Shown piece by piece: positions 53,452 to 62,077 of a stretch of 64,000 nucleotides of DNA. Positions within the stretch are counted from its first letter, which is position 1, and each line of letters opens with the position of its first letter. The notes below the pieces were generated by a model. It had not been told where the DNA came from, made no database searches, and was given only the letters and a program-made list of their open reading frames with translations. Made by a program: the position numbers and the translations under genes. This DNA comes from Winogradskyella haliclonae (GTDB lineage Bacteria; Bacteroidota; Bacteroidia; Flavobacteriales; Flavobacteriaceae), in contig NZ_BMDQ01000001.1 of assembly GCF_014635865.1 (NCBI RefSeq), forward strand, positions 1,054,001-1,118,000, written 5' to 3'.

Positions 53452-56400
53452 TTAAAACTGATAAGCCAATCCAAACTGAGCACGCCATCTAGAATTTTCA
53501 GTGTCTATTACCCAAGGTGTTGTGTCATTTATATTAAATGTATAGGTTGGTTGCTCATTCTCAATACCTCTAAAATTGAGTAAACTAAAACTAGAATTAA
53601 CCACATTAGGTACAAAATAGAGTTGACCCCAGTTACGATTTACTAAGTTTAAAACATTAAAGACGTCCATACTTAAACGTAGTTTTTGCTGCTTGCCTAT
53701 GTTAAAGCTATACTCGAGCTTGGCATCAAGTCTATGATTCCAAGGCGTTCTTGCTCCATTTCGTTCTGTATAATTACCGCGTCTAGAGTTTAGGTAATCG
53801 TTGTTGTTAATATAATTGTTGAGGTTTATCCATTGGGTTTCTGCTGTGACTACATTACCGTTAGAATCTGTGAAATCTACCAATTCTATGTCGTTTTCGT
53901 TTCTAGGAACAAATACCAAATCATTTCGAGAAGAACCATCTCTATTAACATCACCTTGAACTACAAAAGAAAATGGACTCCCTGCTGTGCCGTTATATAA
54001 AAAGGAAACTGATAAATTACTTTTTGTATTTAGATTAAAGTTGTAACTCTGAGATGATACTATTTTGTGTCTCAAATCGAAATTTGAAAATGACAAATCT
54101 GGGTTGTTGGAGTTTATAGCCTGATTCCATTCAAAGTTTGCAGCTTGAGAATTTCTTACTGTACTAGAGATGTCTTTACTTTTACCATAGGTATAGCCAA
54201 GATAAGCATTATAGTTTTTGGTACTTTTTGATAAGCCCAAGGTTAAGTTATAACGGTAGCCTTTGTTGGTGTTGGTTAATAAAAATACGTTAGTAAAATT
54301 TGGATTAATTTTTATATCTGTTCCTGTTTCTAAGAAATATTCACGATTGTCTGCGCCAGTAAAATTACCTTTATTATTTCTTCGGTTTATAGATTGAAAA
54401 AAGATGCCCTTTACAACTTTAGAATAAGTGCCTTCTAGGGATAAGTTGAATGATTTAGGGAGTTTTATATCAAGGGCAATATTTGTTTTCCATTCGCGTG
54501 GTAAATCAAAATCGTTATCAATTAGATTTATTTCTGTTAAACCAGGTTGTTGCGTAGCAAGGTCTTCTAGATTTTCAATAATTGGAGTAGCTTCAGTCGG
54601 ACGGATATCTACATTAAAGTAATCTGTTCCTGAAATATATTCGGCATAAGCAAACCATAAATACGGAATTCGACCTGTAAATAAGCCAGAGCCTCCTCTA
54701 AGCTGAATGTTCTTATCTTCATTAAAAAAGTAATTAAAACCGACACGAGGATTAATCTGCGGCGCCGAATTTATTTTGTTTTCAAACCTACTAAACTCAG
54801 GTGTGTTTCTTACTTCGTCACTTAAAGGTAAATCGTCAAGTAATGCCTGACTATCAAGGCGCACACCGGCCAGAAGGCTAAAACGGTCACTAAATCGTAT
54901 TCTATCCTGCGCATATAAGCCAAGAGTAAGAATATCTAAAGTTGCAGAAGGTGTATTGCTTACAAAGTCGAAGTTGTTATTGCTTGTTCTGTAAACACCC
55001 CGGATCCTCGAAGGCCTGTCGTTTACAAAATCGTCTACTGATCGGTATTGCCAACGTCCATTCCAAGCAGATAAAAACCCGTAATCAATATCGTTATACT
55101 GCGCTAAACCACCAACTTTAAAGGTATGCTTATCTTTAATGTACGTCAGTGTATTTGTAATTTGAAATGTATTGAGATCTGTTTTATAAACTGAAGCTTC
55201 GCGGTATGTTCCTGCGAAAATTCGGTTAGACTCATCCTGAATTAAAAGATGTGGAAAAACGCGTCCGTCAAAATCTCTATCATCTTTTACGGAGTTATAT
55301 CCAATATTTAAAACGTTAGATGTGCTTTCGCTAAAACTAGATTTCAATTCGGCCGCTAAACTATTGGCTGTACTTCGGTGTCTGTAGCCTTGATTTCCAA
55401 AATTGAAAATTGACTCATTCCATTCCAGATTATCAGAAAAACTTTTAACGTAATTATGCCTCAACGTTAGCTTATGTTTTTTTGAAATATTATAATCTAA
55501 ACGCGCAAATATTTTTGTGCTTGCGGTCTCAATATTAGCTGAAGTAAAAGTACCAGGGTCGTAATTGTATCTGTTTTTTAATGTTTCTGAGATAAGAGAA
55601 ACAGTTTCGAAACTAATATTTGAACCAGAGCCCCCAGGAGCATTTAAAAGCGGAAGATTACTTAAAGCCTGTTCTATATTTATATAGTAGAACAGTTTGT
55701 CTTTTGCAATAGCACCGCCAATACCGCCACCAACTTGAATGTCGTAAAAGTTGTCCGTGACTTGTCTCTTTCCGTTGGCGTACTTTCCTATTAAAAATTC
55801 GTTATTACCAAAACCATAAACTTCAACTTTAGTTTTGTTTCCTCCATTTTTGGTAACTACATTAATGTTGGCACCCGTAAAATTTCCTATACTTACATCA
55901 AAAGGTGTGGTCTTTACAGAAAGCTCTTTGATGGCGCCAAATGCAATAGGTTGAGTTCTTGATAAACTCCCTGGCGTACCATTTGCAGAAGAGCCTGATG
56001 CTCCACTTGCTGGTTCTTGAAACCCTACAACATCGTTATTGGCAATTCCATCAATATTTAAGTTATTAAAACGGTTACTAGCACCTGCAAATGAATTGAG
56101 GTTAGCTTCTGGTAATGTTCTGGTTAAATCTTGTATACTGCGACTTATAGTTGGAGTTTGTTTGATTATACTTTTAGAAATGTGTTTGTCGTTATTTTTT
56201 TTAAATCCATTTGGTGAATTTGTAATAACAATTTCATCAAGAGTTTGTTGGTCTTCAATAAGCGTTCTGTCCTTAGTTGTAGTAACTCCAAGTCGTATAA
56301 CTACAGGTTGAATTATTTCAGTTTTAAAACCTAGAAGACTAATCTCAACCTTATAATTAGTCCCTGGTGGAAGATTACTTACTAAGTAGTAACCTGACTC

Positions 56401-56583
56401 TTGAGATGTGCTTCCGTATTTAAAGTTTGTGTCTAAATCTGTTACTAAAATATTGGCAAAGGATAAGGGTTGATTTGATATGTCTGAAATTTTACCATCT
56501 AATCTACCTGTGGTTTCTTGGGCGAAAATTGATAAGGAAATAAATAATAATATGTAAAGAAAGATAGTATTTCTAGGTAGCAT
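53452..56583 (-). CDS. TonB-dependent outer-membrane receptor
   Basis: 1043 residues: signal peptide (1-21), carboxypeptidase-regulatory-like domain (about 25-110, GRLDGKISDISNQPLSFANI), plug (about 120-240) and a 22-strand-type barrel ending in AQFGLAYQF. No SusD partner is adjacent, so it is of the Oar/transporter rather than SusCD type. It stands at the end of the PNP-ArsM set, 122 bp after ArsM, with a perfect 28-bp inverted repeat in that gap. The substrate is unknown; arsenic compounds or the arsenosugar product are inferred candidates. Confidence 0.88.
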   Translation of the reverse strand: MLPRNTIFLYILLFISLSIFAQETTGRLDGKISDISNQPLSFANILVTDLDTNFKYGSTSQESGYYLVSNLPPGTNYKVEISLLGFKTEIIQPVVIRLGVTTTKDRTLIEDQQTLDEIVITNSPNGFKKNNDKHISKSIIKQTPTISRSIQDLTRTLPEANLNSFAGASNRFNNLNIDGIANNDVVGFQEPASGASGSSANGTPGSLSRTQPIAFGAIKELSVKTTPFDVSIGNFTGANINVVTKNGGNKTKVEVYGFGNNEFLIGKYANGKRQVTDNFYDIQVGGGIGGAIAKDKLFYYINIEQALSNLPLLNAPGGSGSNISFETVSLISETLKNRYNYDPGTFTSANIETASTKIFARLDYNISKKHKLTLRHNYVKSFSDNLEWNESIFNFGNQGYRHRSTANSLAAELKSSFSESTSNVLNIGYNSVKDDRDFDGRVFPHLLIQDESNRIFAGTYREASVYKTDLNTFQITNTLTYIKDKHTFKVGGLAQYNDIDYGFLSAWNGRWQYRSVDDFVNDRPSRIRGVYRTSNNNFDFVSNTPSATLDILTLGLYAQDRIRFSDRFSLLAGVRLDSQALLDDLPLSDEVRNTPEFSRFENKINSAPQINPRVGFNYFFNEDKNIQLRGGSGLFTGRIPYLWFAYAEYISGTDYFNVDIRPTEATPIIENLEDLATQQPGLTEINLIDNDFDLPREWKTNIALDIKLPKSFNLSLEGTYSKVVKGIFFQSINRRNNKGNFTGADNREYFLETGTDIKINPNFTNVFLLTNTNKGYRYNLTLGLSKSTKNYNAYLGYTYGKSKDISSTVRNSQAANFEWNQAINSNNPDLSFSNFDLRHKIVSSQSYNFNLNTKSNLSVSFLYNGTAGSPFSFVVQGDVNRDGSSRNDLVFVPRNENDIELVDFTDSNGNVVTAETQWINLNNYINNNDYLNSRRGNYTERNGARTPWNHRLDAKLEYSFNIGKQQKLRLSMDVFNVLNLVNRNWGQLYFVPNVVNSSFSLLNFRGIENEQPTYTFNINDTTPWVIDTENSRWRAQFGLAYQF

Positions 56584-56645
56584 TAATTAGAGTTTAGAGA
56601 CAAGTAGTCATTTGGTCTACAATTTCCTTACAGTCCAAAGACATT

Positions 56646-56673
56646 TTAACCTAGCATAGTTATGCTAGGTTAA
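56646..56673. promoter_or_regulatory. Perfect 28-bp inverted repeat between arsM and the receptor gene
   Basis: TTAACCTAGCATA (56646-56658), GT, TATGCTAGGTTAA (56661-56673). It is 62 bp upstream of the receptor start. Flanks are T on the 5' side and A on the 3' side, the reverse of an intrinsic terminator on either strand, so an operator or an RNA hairpin is more likely. Confidence 0.5.
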
Positions 56674-56705
56674 AAAATAATAATAAATGATTTTACTTTT
56701 ATTAT

Positions 56706-57674
56706 TTAGCAGCAACCACCACCATCGTAGTGATAAGTAGATTCGCTGATAAAAATATCATCTCTACCTAAATCGGCTAGAGCGCCTGCAGTTTTATCAC
56801 AAATAGCTATAGGTTGATTTTTAAGTAAGATATGTCCTTTGTTGTCATCAAAATAGGGTTCTTCCCCATAATAGATGGCTGCTTTTCCTGTAAAAATACA
56901 TGGGCCATCTTCTGGCATTGGGTCTTTAATAGCCGCAACTTCTATAGATTCTATATAGATGAGTTCTTCAGTTGGATAATTCTTTGGGTCAAGAATGCGG
57001 TAAGGTTTACGTGCACGAATTTCGATAGTTCCAAAACCAGCATCGGTTAATGCTTTTACATATTCTGCAATAGGCAAGCTTCCGCTAAGACACAATGCAC
57101 GTAGCCTATCATCATTACGCAATGTATCGTTCATTGGTTGCTCACAAGTTGGGTCGCTCATTACAAGACGGCCATGAGGTTTGAGTACGCGATACATCTC
57201 ATCAATGGCTTTCTTTAAGTCTTCTGCTTTAAAAATATTGAATAGGCAATTTTGAGCGGCAACATCTATGCTATTATCTTCTACAGGAAGATTTAATGCG
57301 TCTCCTTTTTTAAGCTCTACAAATTCACTTTTAAACCAATCGTTTTGCGCTTCGGCTTCAATGAAATTTTTACGTGATGCTTCTAGCATTTCATCTACAA
57401 CATCAACACCAATAACACCACCTTTTTGACGATTGAAATAGGAGAATTGTAAGAGCTCCATACCACCACCTACGCCTACATATAGCATTTTTGGATTATT
57501 GGTCAAATCACGTGCATTAACGGTACTTCCGCAACCGTAATTCATCTCTTGCATGATTCTAGGAATTTTTAATCCAGGCAACTCCCATATAGGGTTTGTT
57601 GTACAACACAAACCAACATCTGGTGTTAAGGCAGCTTCTTTATATAAATCGTTTGTAGCTTCTAAATAACTCAT
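56706..57674 (-). CDS. arsM: Arsenosugar biosynthesis arsenite methyltransferase ArsM
   Basis: 322 residues. A SAM-dependent methyltransferase with motif YVGVGGGMELLQ (about 65-76), DVVDEML, and NCLFNIF. Cys residues suited to bind As(III): C23-C24 (GLCCTT), C47, C143, C177, C195, and a terminal GGGCC pair. It would convert arsenite to methylated and dimethylated forms, the first step of arsenosugar synthesis. The family is distinct from plain volatilising ArsM by its conserved N-terminus (TPDVGLCCTTNPIW). It lies 8 bp after PNP. Confidence 0.93.
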   Translation of the reverse strand: MSYLEATNDLYKEAALTPDVGLCCTTNPIWELPGLKIPRIMQEMNYGCGSTVNARDLTNNPKMLYVGVGGGMELLQFSYFNRQKGGVIGVDVVDEMLEASRKNFIEAEAQNDWFKSEFVELKKGDALNLPVEDNSIDVAAQNCLFNIFKAEDLKKAIDEMYRVLKPHGRLVMSDPTCEQPMNDTLRNDDRLRALCLSGSLPIAEYVKALTDAGFGTIEIRARKPYRILDPKNYPTEELIYIESIEVAAIKDPMPEDGPCIFTGKAAIYYGEEPYFDDNKGHILLKNQPIAICDKTAGALADLGRDDIFISESTYHYDGGGCC

Positions 57675-57682
57675 AATCTCTC

Positions 57683-58495
57683 TTATAACGTTTTTATTAA
57701 TTCTTTAAAAAGGGTAATCATATTTGGTTCTGCTTTTCCTGCCATAGCTATTATTTCTGCAATATCAACAGGTTTTAAATTATTTGGGTCGCATTCATCG
57801 GTTAAAACTGACACCGCAGCTACCTTTAAATTTAAATGATTTGCAACAATAACCTCAGGCACAGTACTCATGCCTACTGCATCAGCTCCGATAATATTAA
57901 GCATACGATACTCAGCACGAGTTTCTAATTGTGGTCCAACAACAGAAGCGTAAACACCTTTGTGTAATTTAATATTATTAGCAATTGCAATGGCTTCAAT
58001 CTTTGAATTGATGTCATGATTATATGGCACACTCATGTCTGTAAAGCGTTCACCTAATTCTTCAACGCCTTTAAAGGCTAAAGGAGAACTGCCTTGTAGA
58101 TTAATGTGGTCATCAATTAGCATGATTTCCCCTTTCTTAAAGCCCAGATTTATGGCTCCAGCAGCATTAGATACCAAAAGGGTTTTTATACCTAGTTTTT
58201 CCATAATACGCACAGGGAAAGTCACATCTTGAAGCGAATAGCCTTCATAAACATGAAAACGACCTTGCATCACCACCACTTTTTTGCCTGCCAATATTCC
58301 ATAAATCAATTTCCCTTTATGAAACTCTACTGTTGCTGTAGGGAAATTAGGGATATGGTTGTAGCTAGCTTCAGCAATAACCTCAATTTCACTAATAAGT
58401 TGTCCTAAACCAGTACCTAAAATTATTCCTACTTCAGGATTGTCAAATCCTTTTTTCTGAAGGTATTCAGTGCTTTCTGTTATGTATTTTGTCAT
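57683..58495 (-). CDS. Purine-nucleoside phosphorylase
   Basis: 270 residues, trimeric PNP family. Phosphate motif GIILGTGLGQL (about 23-33), VMQGRFHVYEGY, SNAAGAIN (113-120) and the base/ribose segment VGPQLETRAEYRMLN with MSTVPEVIVA. It splits purine nucleosides with phosphate. In this cluster it may remove adenine from the 5'-deoxyadenosyl arsenical made by ArsS, giving the ribose-1-phosphate form; this is inferred from context. The start lies about 3 nt after the T-run of the upstream terminator. Confidence 0.9.
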   Translation of the reverse strand: MTKYITESTEYLQKKGFDNPEVGIILGTGLGQLISEIEVIAEASYNHIPNFPTATVEFHKGKLIYGILAGKKVVVMQGRFHVYEGYSLQDVTFPVRIMEKLGIKTLLVSNAAGAINLGFKKGEIMLIDDHINLQGSSPLAFKGVEELGERFTDMSVPYNHDINSKIEAIAIANNIKLHKGVYASVVGPQLETRAEYRMLNIIGADAVGMSTVPEVIVANHLNLKVAAVSVLTDECDPNNLKPVDIAEIIAMAGKAEPNMITLFKELIKTL

Positions 58496-58498
58496 GAT

Positions 58499-58543
58499 AA
58501 AAAAATCGTAGTTATAGTATCAAATGTATCTATAACTACGATT
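58499..58543 (-). terminator. Intrinsic terminator after the DM13 protein gene
   Basis: AATCGTAGTTATAG (58504-58517) and CTATAACTACGATT (58530-58543) form a perfect 14-bp stem with a 12-nt loop. On the minus strand it is followed by a run of T (58505-58499) and then almost at once by the PNP start codon. Confidence 0.82.
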
Positions 58544-58565
58544 GTAAACAATTTTTAAATTATAA

Positions 58566-59276
58566 TTATTCTATAATTAATCGTTTTGTTGTTTGTTTGC
58601 CTTCTGCTTCAATCTTAACTAAGTAAATGCCTGTCTTAAGACCAGACAAGTCCATTTCAGAATTTAACGCTAGTGTTTTTTGATACACCCTATTCCCTAA
58701 GATATTATATACTGAAACTTGAGCGTCTTCATTAGTTTGCGCTTGTAAAGTTATATTTCCGTTTGAAGGATTTGGATAAATTGCAACTTTTGAAAGTGTG
58801 TTGTTATCTAAATTAAGAGAAGCGCAATCTGCTCCAGTATTAGCTCCAAGGGCTACATATCCCCAACGTTCATTAATTACAATACATTCTATAACTATAT
58901 AGTCGAAATCTGCCAATTCTACATTAGAAGGTAATGCGAAAGTCATCATGCCAGTTATAGGAGAAGTTCCTGGTCCTCCAGTGCCTCCATCATCATTAAT
59001 TAATTGAGATGATATTTGTATTGCGTCTGCTCCTGGAGTTTTAATATCGTCCATTTTTGAAACATAAACTCTTAAATCTGCTCCCTGAACTGTGGCGAAA
59101 TTAGATTCAAAGATTACGTCTTTATCACCAGAAGTGGTAAATGTAATATTAGCATCGCCACTTATAGCATATGCAGGGTCACTTTGAACAAAGCTGCCGC
59201 CTCTTGAACATTGTGCATTAATAAATTGAAATGAAGCCATAGAAATTACGGCTAAAAAAAGTAGTTGTTTTTTCAT
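58566..59276 (-). CDS. T9SS-sorted DM13 domain protein
   Basis: 236 residues: signal peptide (1-21), a DM13-like domain (about 35-150; DVIFESNFATVQGADLRVYVS, MTFALPSNVELADFDYIVIEC) and a T9SS type A sorting domain (about 163-236, VAIYPNPSNGN ... GIYLVKIE). DM13 is predicted to act in extracellular redox or electron transfer, with a conserved Cys here in IEC. It is exported to the surface or medium. It follows the TIGR04282 gene by 17 bp and closes that transcription unit. Its role beside arsenosugar genes is unexplained. Confidence 0.78.
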   Translation of the reverse strand: MKKQLLFLAVISMASFQFINAQCSRGGSFVQSDPAYAISGDANITFTTSGDKDVIFESNFATVQGADLRVYVSKMDDIKTPGADAIQISSQLINDDGGTGGPGTSPITGMMTFALPSNVELADFDYIVIECIVINERWGYVALGANTGADCASLNLDNNTLSKVAIYPNPSNGNITLQAQTNEDAQVSVYNILGNRVYQKTLALNSEMDLSGLKTGIYLVKIEAEGKQTTKRLIIE

Positions 59277-59293
59277 GAAAAATTGGTGTTAGT

Positions 59294-59893
59294 TTAAAAC
59301 AAATAGTCAAATTCTTTGTAAGGTTTTAAATCCTCTAAATAATCTATGTCGTTTAAAGTTTCTAAAACATACAGTGATTGTCCAAAAAAATCTTTTTTTG
59401 TTTGTTTTAACACTGTTTCTGTACCCCAATCTTTGTCTATAAATACACTTTTGTTAAGGGTTTTTATGCCTAAAAGATAATAGCCTCCATCTTCTGCGGG
59501 GCCAATGACAGCGTCGTTTTCTTCGAGTCTCTGGTAAGCTTTTTTAATGGTGTCCTCATTTAAATCTAATAAGTCACTACCGACGATTATTATCTTTTTA
59601 AATTTTTTAGAGAATAGTACTTCAAAAGCATTTTGCATACGCTCACCAAGATCATTTCCTTGTTGTAGTTGTTTATGAAAAAAAGCATCTTCCCAGATAT
59701 CATCTTTCTGAATGTTTTCAGAATAAAATACAAAACGTTCAGCATCTACTTTTTTAGTAATACTTGCTGTGTGTTGAAGTAAGTGCGTATAGATTTTTAA
59801 AGCCTCTTCGTTACCTACGGAATTGGCTAATCGTGTTTTGCATTTGCCTAATTCGGGATTTCTAGTAAAAATAATTAATGCCTTATCGGTCAT
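59294..59893 (-). CDS. TIGR04282 family arsenosugar-cluster glycosyltransferase/nucleotidyltransferase-like (DUF2064)
   Basis: 199 residues with a Rossmann-like GT-A core related to CofC/MobA nucleotidyltransferases: LIIFTRNPELGKCKTRLA (5-22), FHKQLQQGNDLGERM, GSDLLDLN and GPAEDGGYYLLGIK. NCBI names the family arsenosugar biosynthesis glycosyltransferase by gene neighbourhood. Either sugar transfer or nucleotide activation would fit. It overlaps the rhodanese gene by 11 bp. Confidence 0.85.
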   Translation of the reverse strand: MTDKALIIFTRNPELGKCKTRLANSVGNEEALKIYTHLLQHTASITKKVDAERFVFYSENIQKDDIWEDAFFHKQLQQGNDLGERMQNAFEVLFSKKFKKIIIVGSDLLDLNEDTIKKAYQRLEENDAVIGPAEDGGYYLLGIKTLNKSVFIDKDWGTETVLKQTKKDFFGQSLYVLETLNDIDYLEDLKPYKEFDYLF

Positions 59894-60398
59894 TTTTTTT
59901 TGGTTTGGGGTAAATTTTTATGCCATTTTTTAACCATTTGCTCCACTCTTCAGAAAATGCATGCACACTATCGGTTGGTTTGTTGTTGGAATTATAGACT
60001 TCAAAATTATTATTCTTCCATTCAAAAATACCACCATAAAGGTTTTGTACATTAGTGTAACCAGCTTCTTTGAGTTTTTCGCCAATAGTCTCCGATCGTA
60101 TGCCAAGGGAACAATACACAACAATAAGTTGATCTTTATCCTTGATTTTATCTGTTACTGTTTTTAAATCAAAAAAGTCATAACCTACACAAATAGCATC
60201 TTTAAGGTGACTGACTTGGTATTCTTTTTGTTCTCTAGCATCTAAAAGAATAGCTTTAGTTTTTGGCATTACCAATTCTTGAATTGTAATGTAAGGAACA
60301 CCCTTGTCATTGTACTGTTTTAATAATTCTGAAAGTGATTCTTGAGAGAATCCAGATACTGAAACCAAAAGCGATATAGATATAATAATACGTTTCAT
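59883..60398 (-). CDS. Exported rhodanese-like domain protein
   Basis: 171 residues with a signal peptide (1-19). Single rhodanese domain (about 35-135) with LLDAREQKEYQVSHL and active-site Cys C96 in VYCSLGIRSE, whose loop has the six-residue sulfurtransferase form. Periplasmic. It might hand sulfur to or from a partner, relevant because thio-arsenicals exist, but no substrate is shown. It starts 12 bp after arsS and overlaps the TIGR04282 gene. Confidence 0.85.
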   Translation of the reverse strand: MKRIIISISLLVSVSGFSQESLSELLKQYNDKGVPYITIQELVMPKTKAILLDAREQKEYQVSHLKDAICVGYDFFDLKTVTDKIKDKDQLIVVYCSLGIRSETIGEKLKEAGYTNVQNLYGGIFEWKNNNFEVYNSNNKPTDSVHAFSEEWSKWLKNGIKIYPKPKKNDR

Positions 60399-60410
60399 GA
60401 TTGCAAAAAT

Positions 60411-61475
60411 CTAAGCTACCGTACCTTGACAACTACTTCCGGCCCCAGCAGTGCAGCCATAGCAGTGTTGTGAAATGACGATATTTCTGCCTTCAAGCAA
60501 TTCAGTTTTGTATTCCGAAATATGTTTAGATTTACTATTTACTGGTAGATCTAACATCTGGTTAAAATCGCAATCAAATAAATATCCATCCCAACTTACA
60601 GAAAGTGTATTGGTACACATTACATTTTCTACTGCCATTGGATTGTAGGCTTCGACTAAACTATACATGTAATCTTCATAATTTTCTGAAGCAATTAAAT
60701 AATCTAGAAAACGAGAAATAGGTAAATTAGTTATTGCAAATAAGTTATGAAATTGAATGCCAAAATCTTCCATCAAGGCTTTTTTAAAGTCCTTTTCCAT
60801 ACTGGCTTGGTCTCCAGGTAAAAATGCACCTGAAGGATTGTAAACCAAGTCAAGTTTTAACTCACTATCAGGCATTCCGTAGCCAACAGCATTAAGTTCT
60901 TGTAAAGCCTTTATGGACATGTCAAAAACACCTTCACCACGTTGTTTATCGGTCTTTCCACGTGTCCAATGCGGCATTGAACTCACCACATGAATGTTAT
61001 GTTTTTTAAAAAATTCTGGCAAATCGTAATATTTTTTATTGGCTCTAATAATAGTGAGATTAGAACGCACGATAAAATCTTTAATTCCAATTTTTGAAGC
61101 TTCTTCTACAAACCATCTAAAGTTTGGATTCATTTCGGGAGCGCCACCAGTCAAGTCAAGCGTATGGGCACCGGTAGTTTTTACCACATCTAAAATTTGT
61201 TTCATGGTATCCTTGGTCATGATCTCTTTACGGTCAGGACCAGCATCTACGTGGCAGTGCTCGCAAACTTGATTGCACATGTAACCTACGTTAATCTGAA
61301 GTATTTCTAAAGCTTTCGCTTTTAGTGGAAACTGATTAGTCTCGGCAATTTTGTTTTTAAAAGTTGGTAATTCGCCATTTTGAAAAATACCGTTTGATAA
61401 AATTTCAAGCTGCTTATTTGTATTTGCTAAATCACTCTGTCTTTTTTTTAGCGATTGCGTTTTTAATTTTGTCAT
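60411..61475 (-). CDS. arsS: Arsenosugar biosynthesis radical SAM protein ArsS
   Basis: 354 residues. The radical SAM cluster motif is C67-x3-C71-x2-C74 (YMCNQVCEHCHVDAG), followed by TGGAPEMNP, and a C-terminal DUF3641-type region with Cys-rich HCYGCTAGAGSSCQG that may hold an auxiliary cluster or bind arsenic. Known members transfer a 5'-deoxyadenosyl group to dimethylarsenite, the committed step to arsenosugars. It lies 9 bp after the AhpD-like gene and 12 bp before the rhodanese gene. Confidence 0.95.
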   Translation of the reverse strand: MTKLKTQSLKKRQSDLANTNKQLEILSNGIFQNGELPTFKNKIAETNQFPLKAKALEILQINVGYMCNQVCEHCHVDAGPDRKEIMTKDTMKQILDVVKTTGAHTLDLTGGAPEMNPNFRWFVEEASKIGIKDFIVRSNLTIIRANKKYYDLPEFFKKHNIHVVSSMPHWTRGKTDKQRGEGVFDMSIKALQELNAVGYGMPDSELKLDLVYNPSGAFLPGDQASMEKDFKKALMEDFGIQFHNLFAITNLPISRFLDYLIASENYEDYMYSLVEAYNPMAVENVMCTNTLSVSWDGYLFDCDFNQMLDLPVNSKSKHISEYKTELLEGRNIVISQHCYGCTAGAGSSCQGTVA

Positions 61476-61484
61476 ATATAAAGA

Positions 61485-61820
61485 CTATCCGTCTAGTTTA
61501 TTTACTTTATTCATCATTTGTACACCATGCACTAGCGTTGCACCACTCTTTATGGCTGCACCAACATGAATGGCTTCCATCATTTCTTCTTTGGTTACAC
61601 CGCGCTGTAAACCATCTTTAGTGTATGCATCAATGCAATATGGGCATTGTTCTGTGTGTGCAACTGCCAAAGCTATAAGTGATTTTTCACGAGCGGATAA
61701 GGCACCTTCTTCGAAGACTTTTCCGTAATATTCAAAAAATTTATTCCCCAATTCTTCGCCCCATTCGGTAATTTTTCCAAATTTTCTTAGATCTGAAGGG
61801 TCATAGTATGTTTTAGACAT
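61485..61820 (-). CDS. Arsenosugar-cluster AhpD/carboxymuconolactone decarboxylase-like protein
   Basis: 111 residues from the ATG at 61820 (MSKTYYDPSDL). The CMD/AhpD helical fold has a redox motif CPYC (C59, C62) in HTEQCPYCIDAY and HVGAAIKSGATLVHG. NCBI calls the family arsenosugar biosynthesis-associated peroxidase-like. It may keep arsenicals reduced or act as a peroxidase. A longer reading (to 61973) would run into the tRNA gene and its terminator and is rejected. First gene of the arsS unit. Confidence 0.87.
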   Translation of the reverse strand: MSKTYYDPSDLRKFGKITEWGEELGNKFFEYYGKVFEEGALSAREKSLIALAVAHTEQCPYCIDAYTKDGLQRGVTKEEMMEAIHVGAAIKSGATLVHGVQMMNKVNKLDG

Positions 61821-61906
61821 ATAAAATGGTATTGTTTTAATTGAAAAACAAGATAATATTTTAGGACGAAGTAAAACCCTAAAGCTTACATAAAATCTTA
61901 AAACCA

Positions 61907-61936
61907 AAAAACCCGACTCAAACGAATCGGGTTTTT
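61907..61936 (-). terminator. Intrinsic terminator after tRNA-Phe
   Basis: ACCCGA (61911-61916) pairs with TCGGGT (61927-61932), extended by A/T runs. On the minus strand the hairpin ends in TTTTTT, 3 bp after the tRNA 3' end. Confidence 0.85.
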
Positions 61937-61938
61937 GA

Positions 61939-62014
61939 TGGTGGTGCCTCCAGGAATCGAACCAGGGACACAAGGATTTTCAGTCCTTTGCTCTACCAAC
62001 TGAGCTAAGGCACC
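61939..62014 (-). tRNA. tRNA-Phe (anticodon GAA)
   Basis: A 76-nt cloverleaf including an encoded CCA (61939-61941). Acceptor stem GGTGCCT (5' end at 62014) with AGGCACC, discriminator A, D arm GCTC..GAGC, anticodon loop CTGAAAA with GAA, T arm CCTGG-TTCGATT-CCTGG. All stems pair fully. Confidence 0.96.
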
Positions 62015-62039
62015 AGTTGCTTCATTGCTAAAGCGGATG

Positions 62040-62069
62040 CAAATATAAATTCATTTTTAGTATTACCAA
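62040..62069 (-). promoter_or_regulatory. Flavobacterial-type promoter for tRNA-Phe
   Basis: On the minus strand TTG (62069-62067), 19-nt spacer and TATATTTG (62047-62040), an exact TAnnTTTG match, 25 bp before the tRNA 5' end. Confidence 0.65.
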
Positions 62070-62077
62070 AAAGAAAA

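Noticed and set aside
56646-56673. Inverted repeat read as an intrinsic terminator
   Set aside because: On both strands the bases after the stem are A-rich rather than T-rich, opposite to a terminator.
61821-61973. N-terminal extension of the AhpD-like protein
   Set aside because: It would be translated from the tRNA-Phe gene and its terminator on the same strand; family members start at MSKTYYDP (61820).
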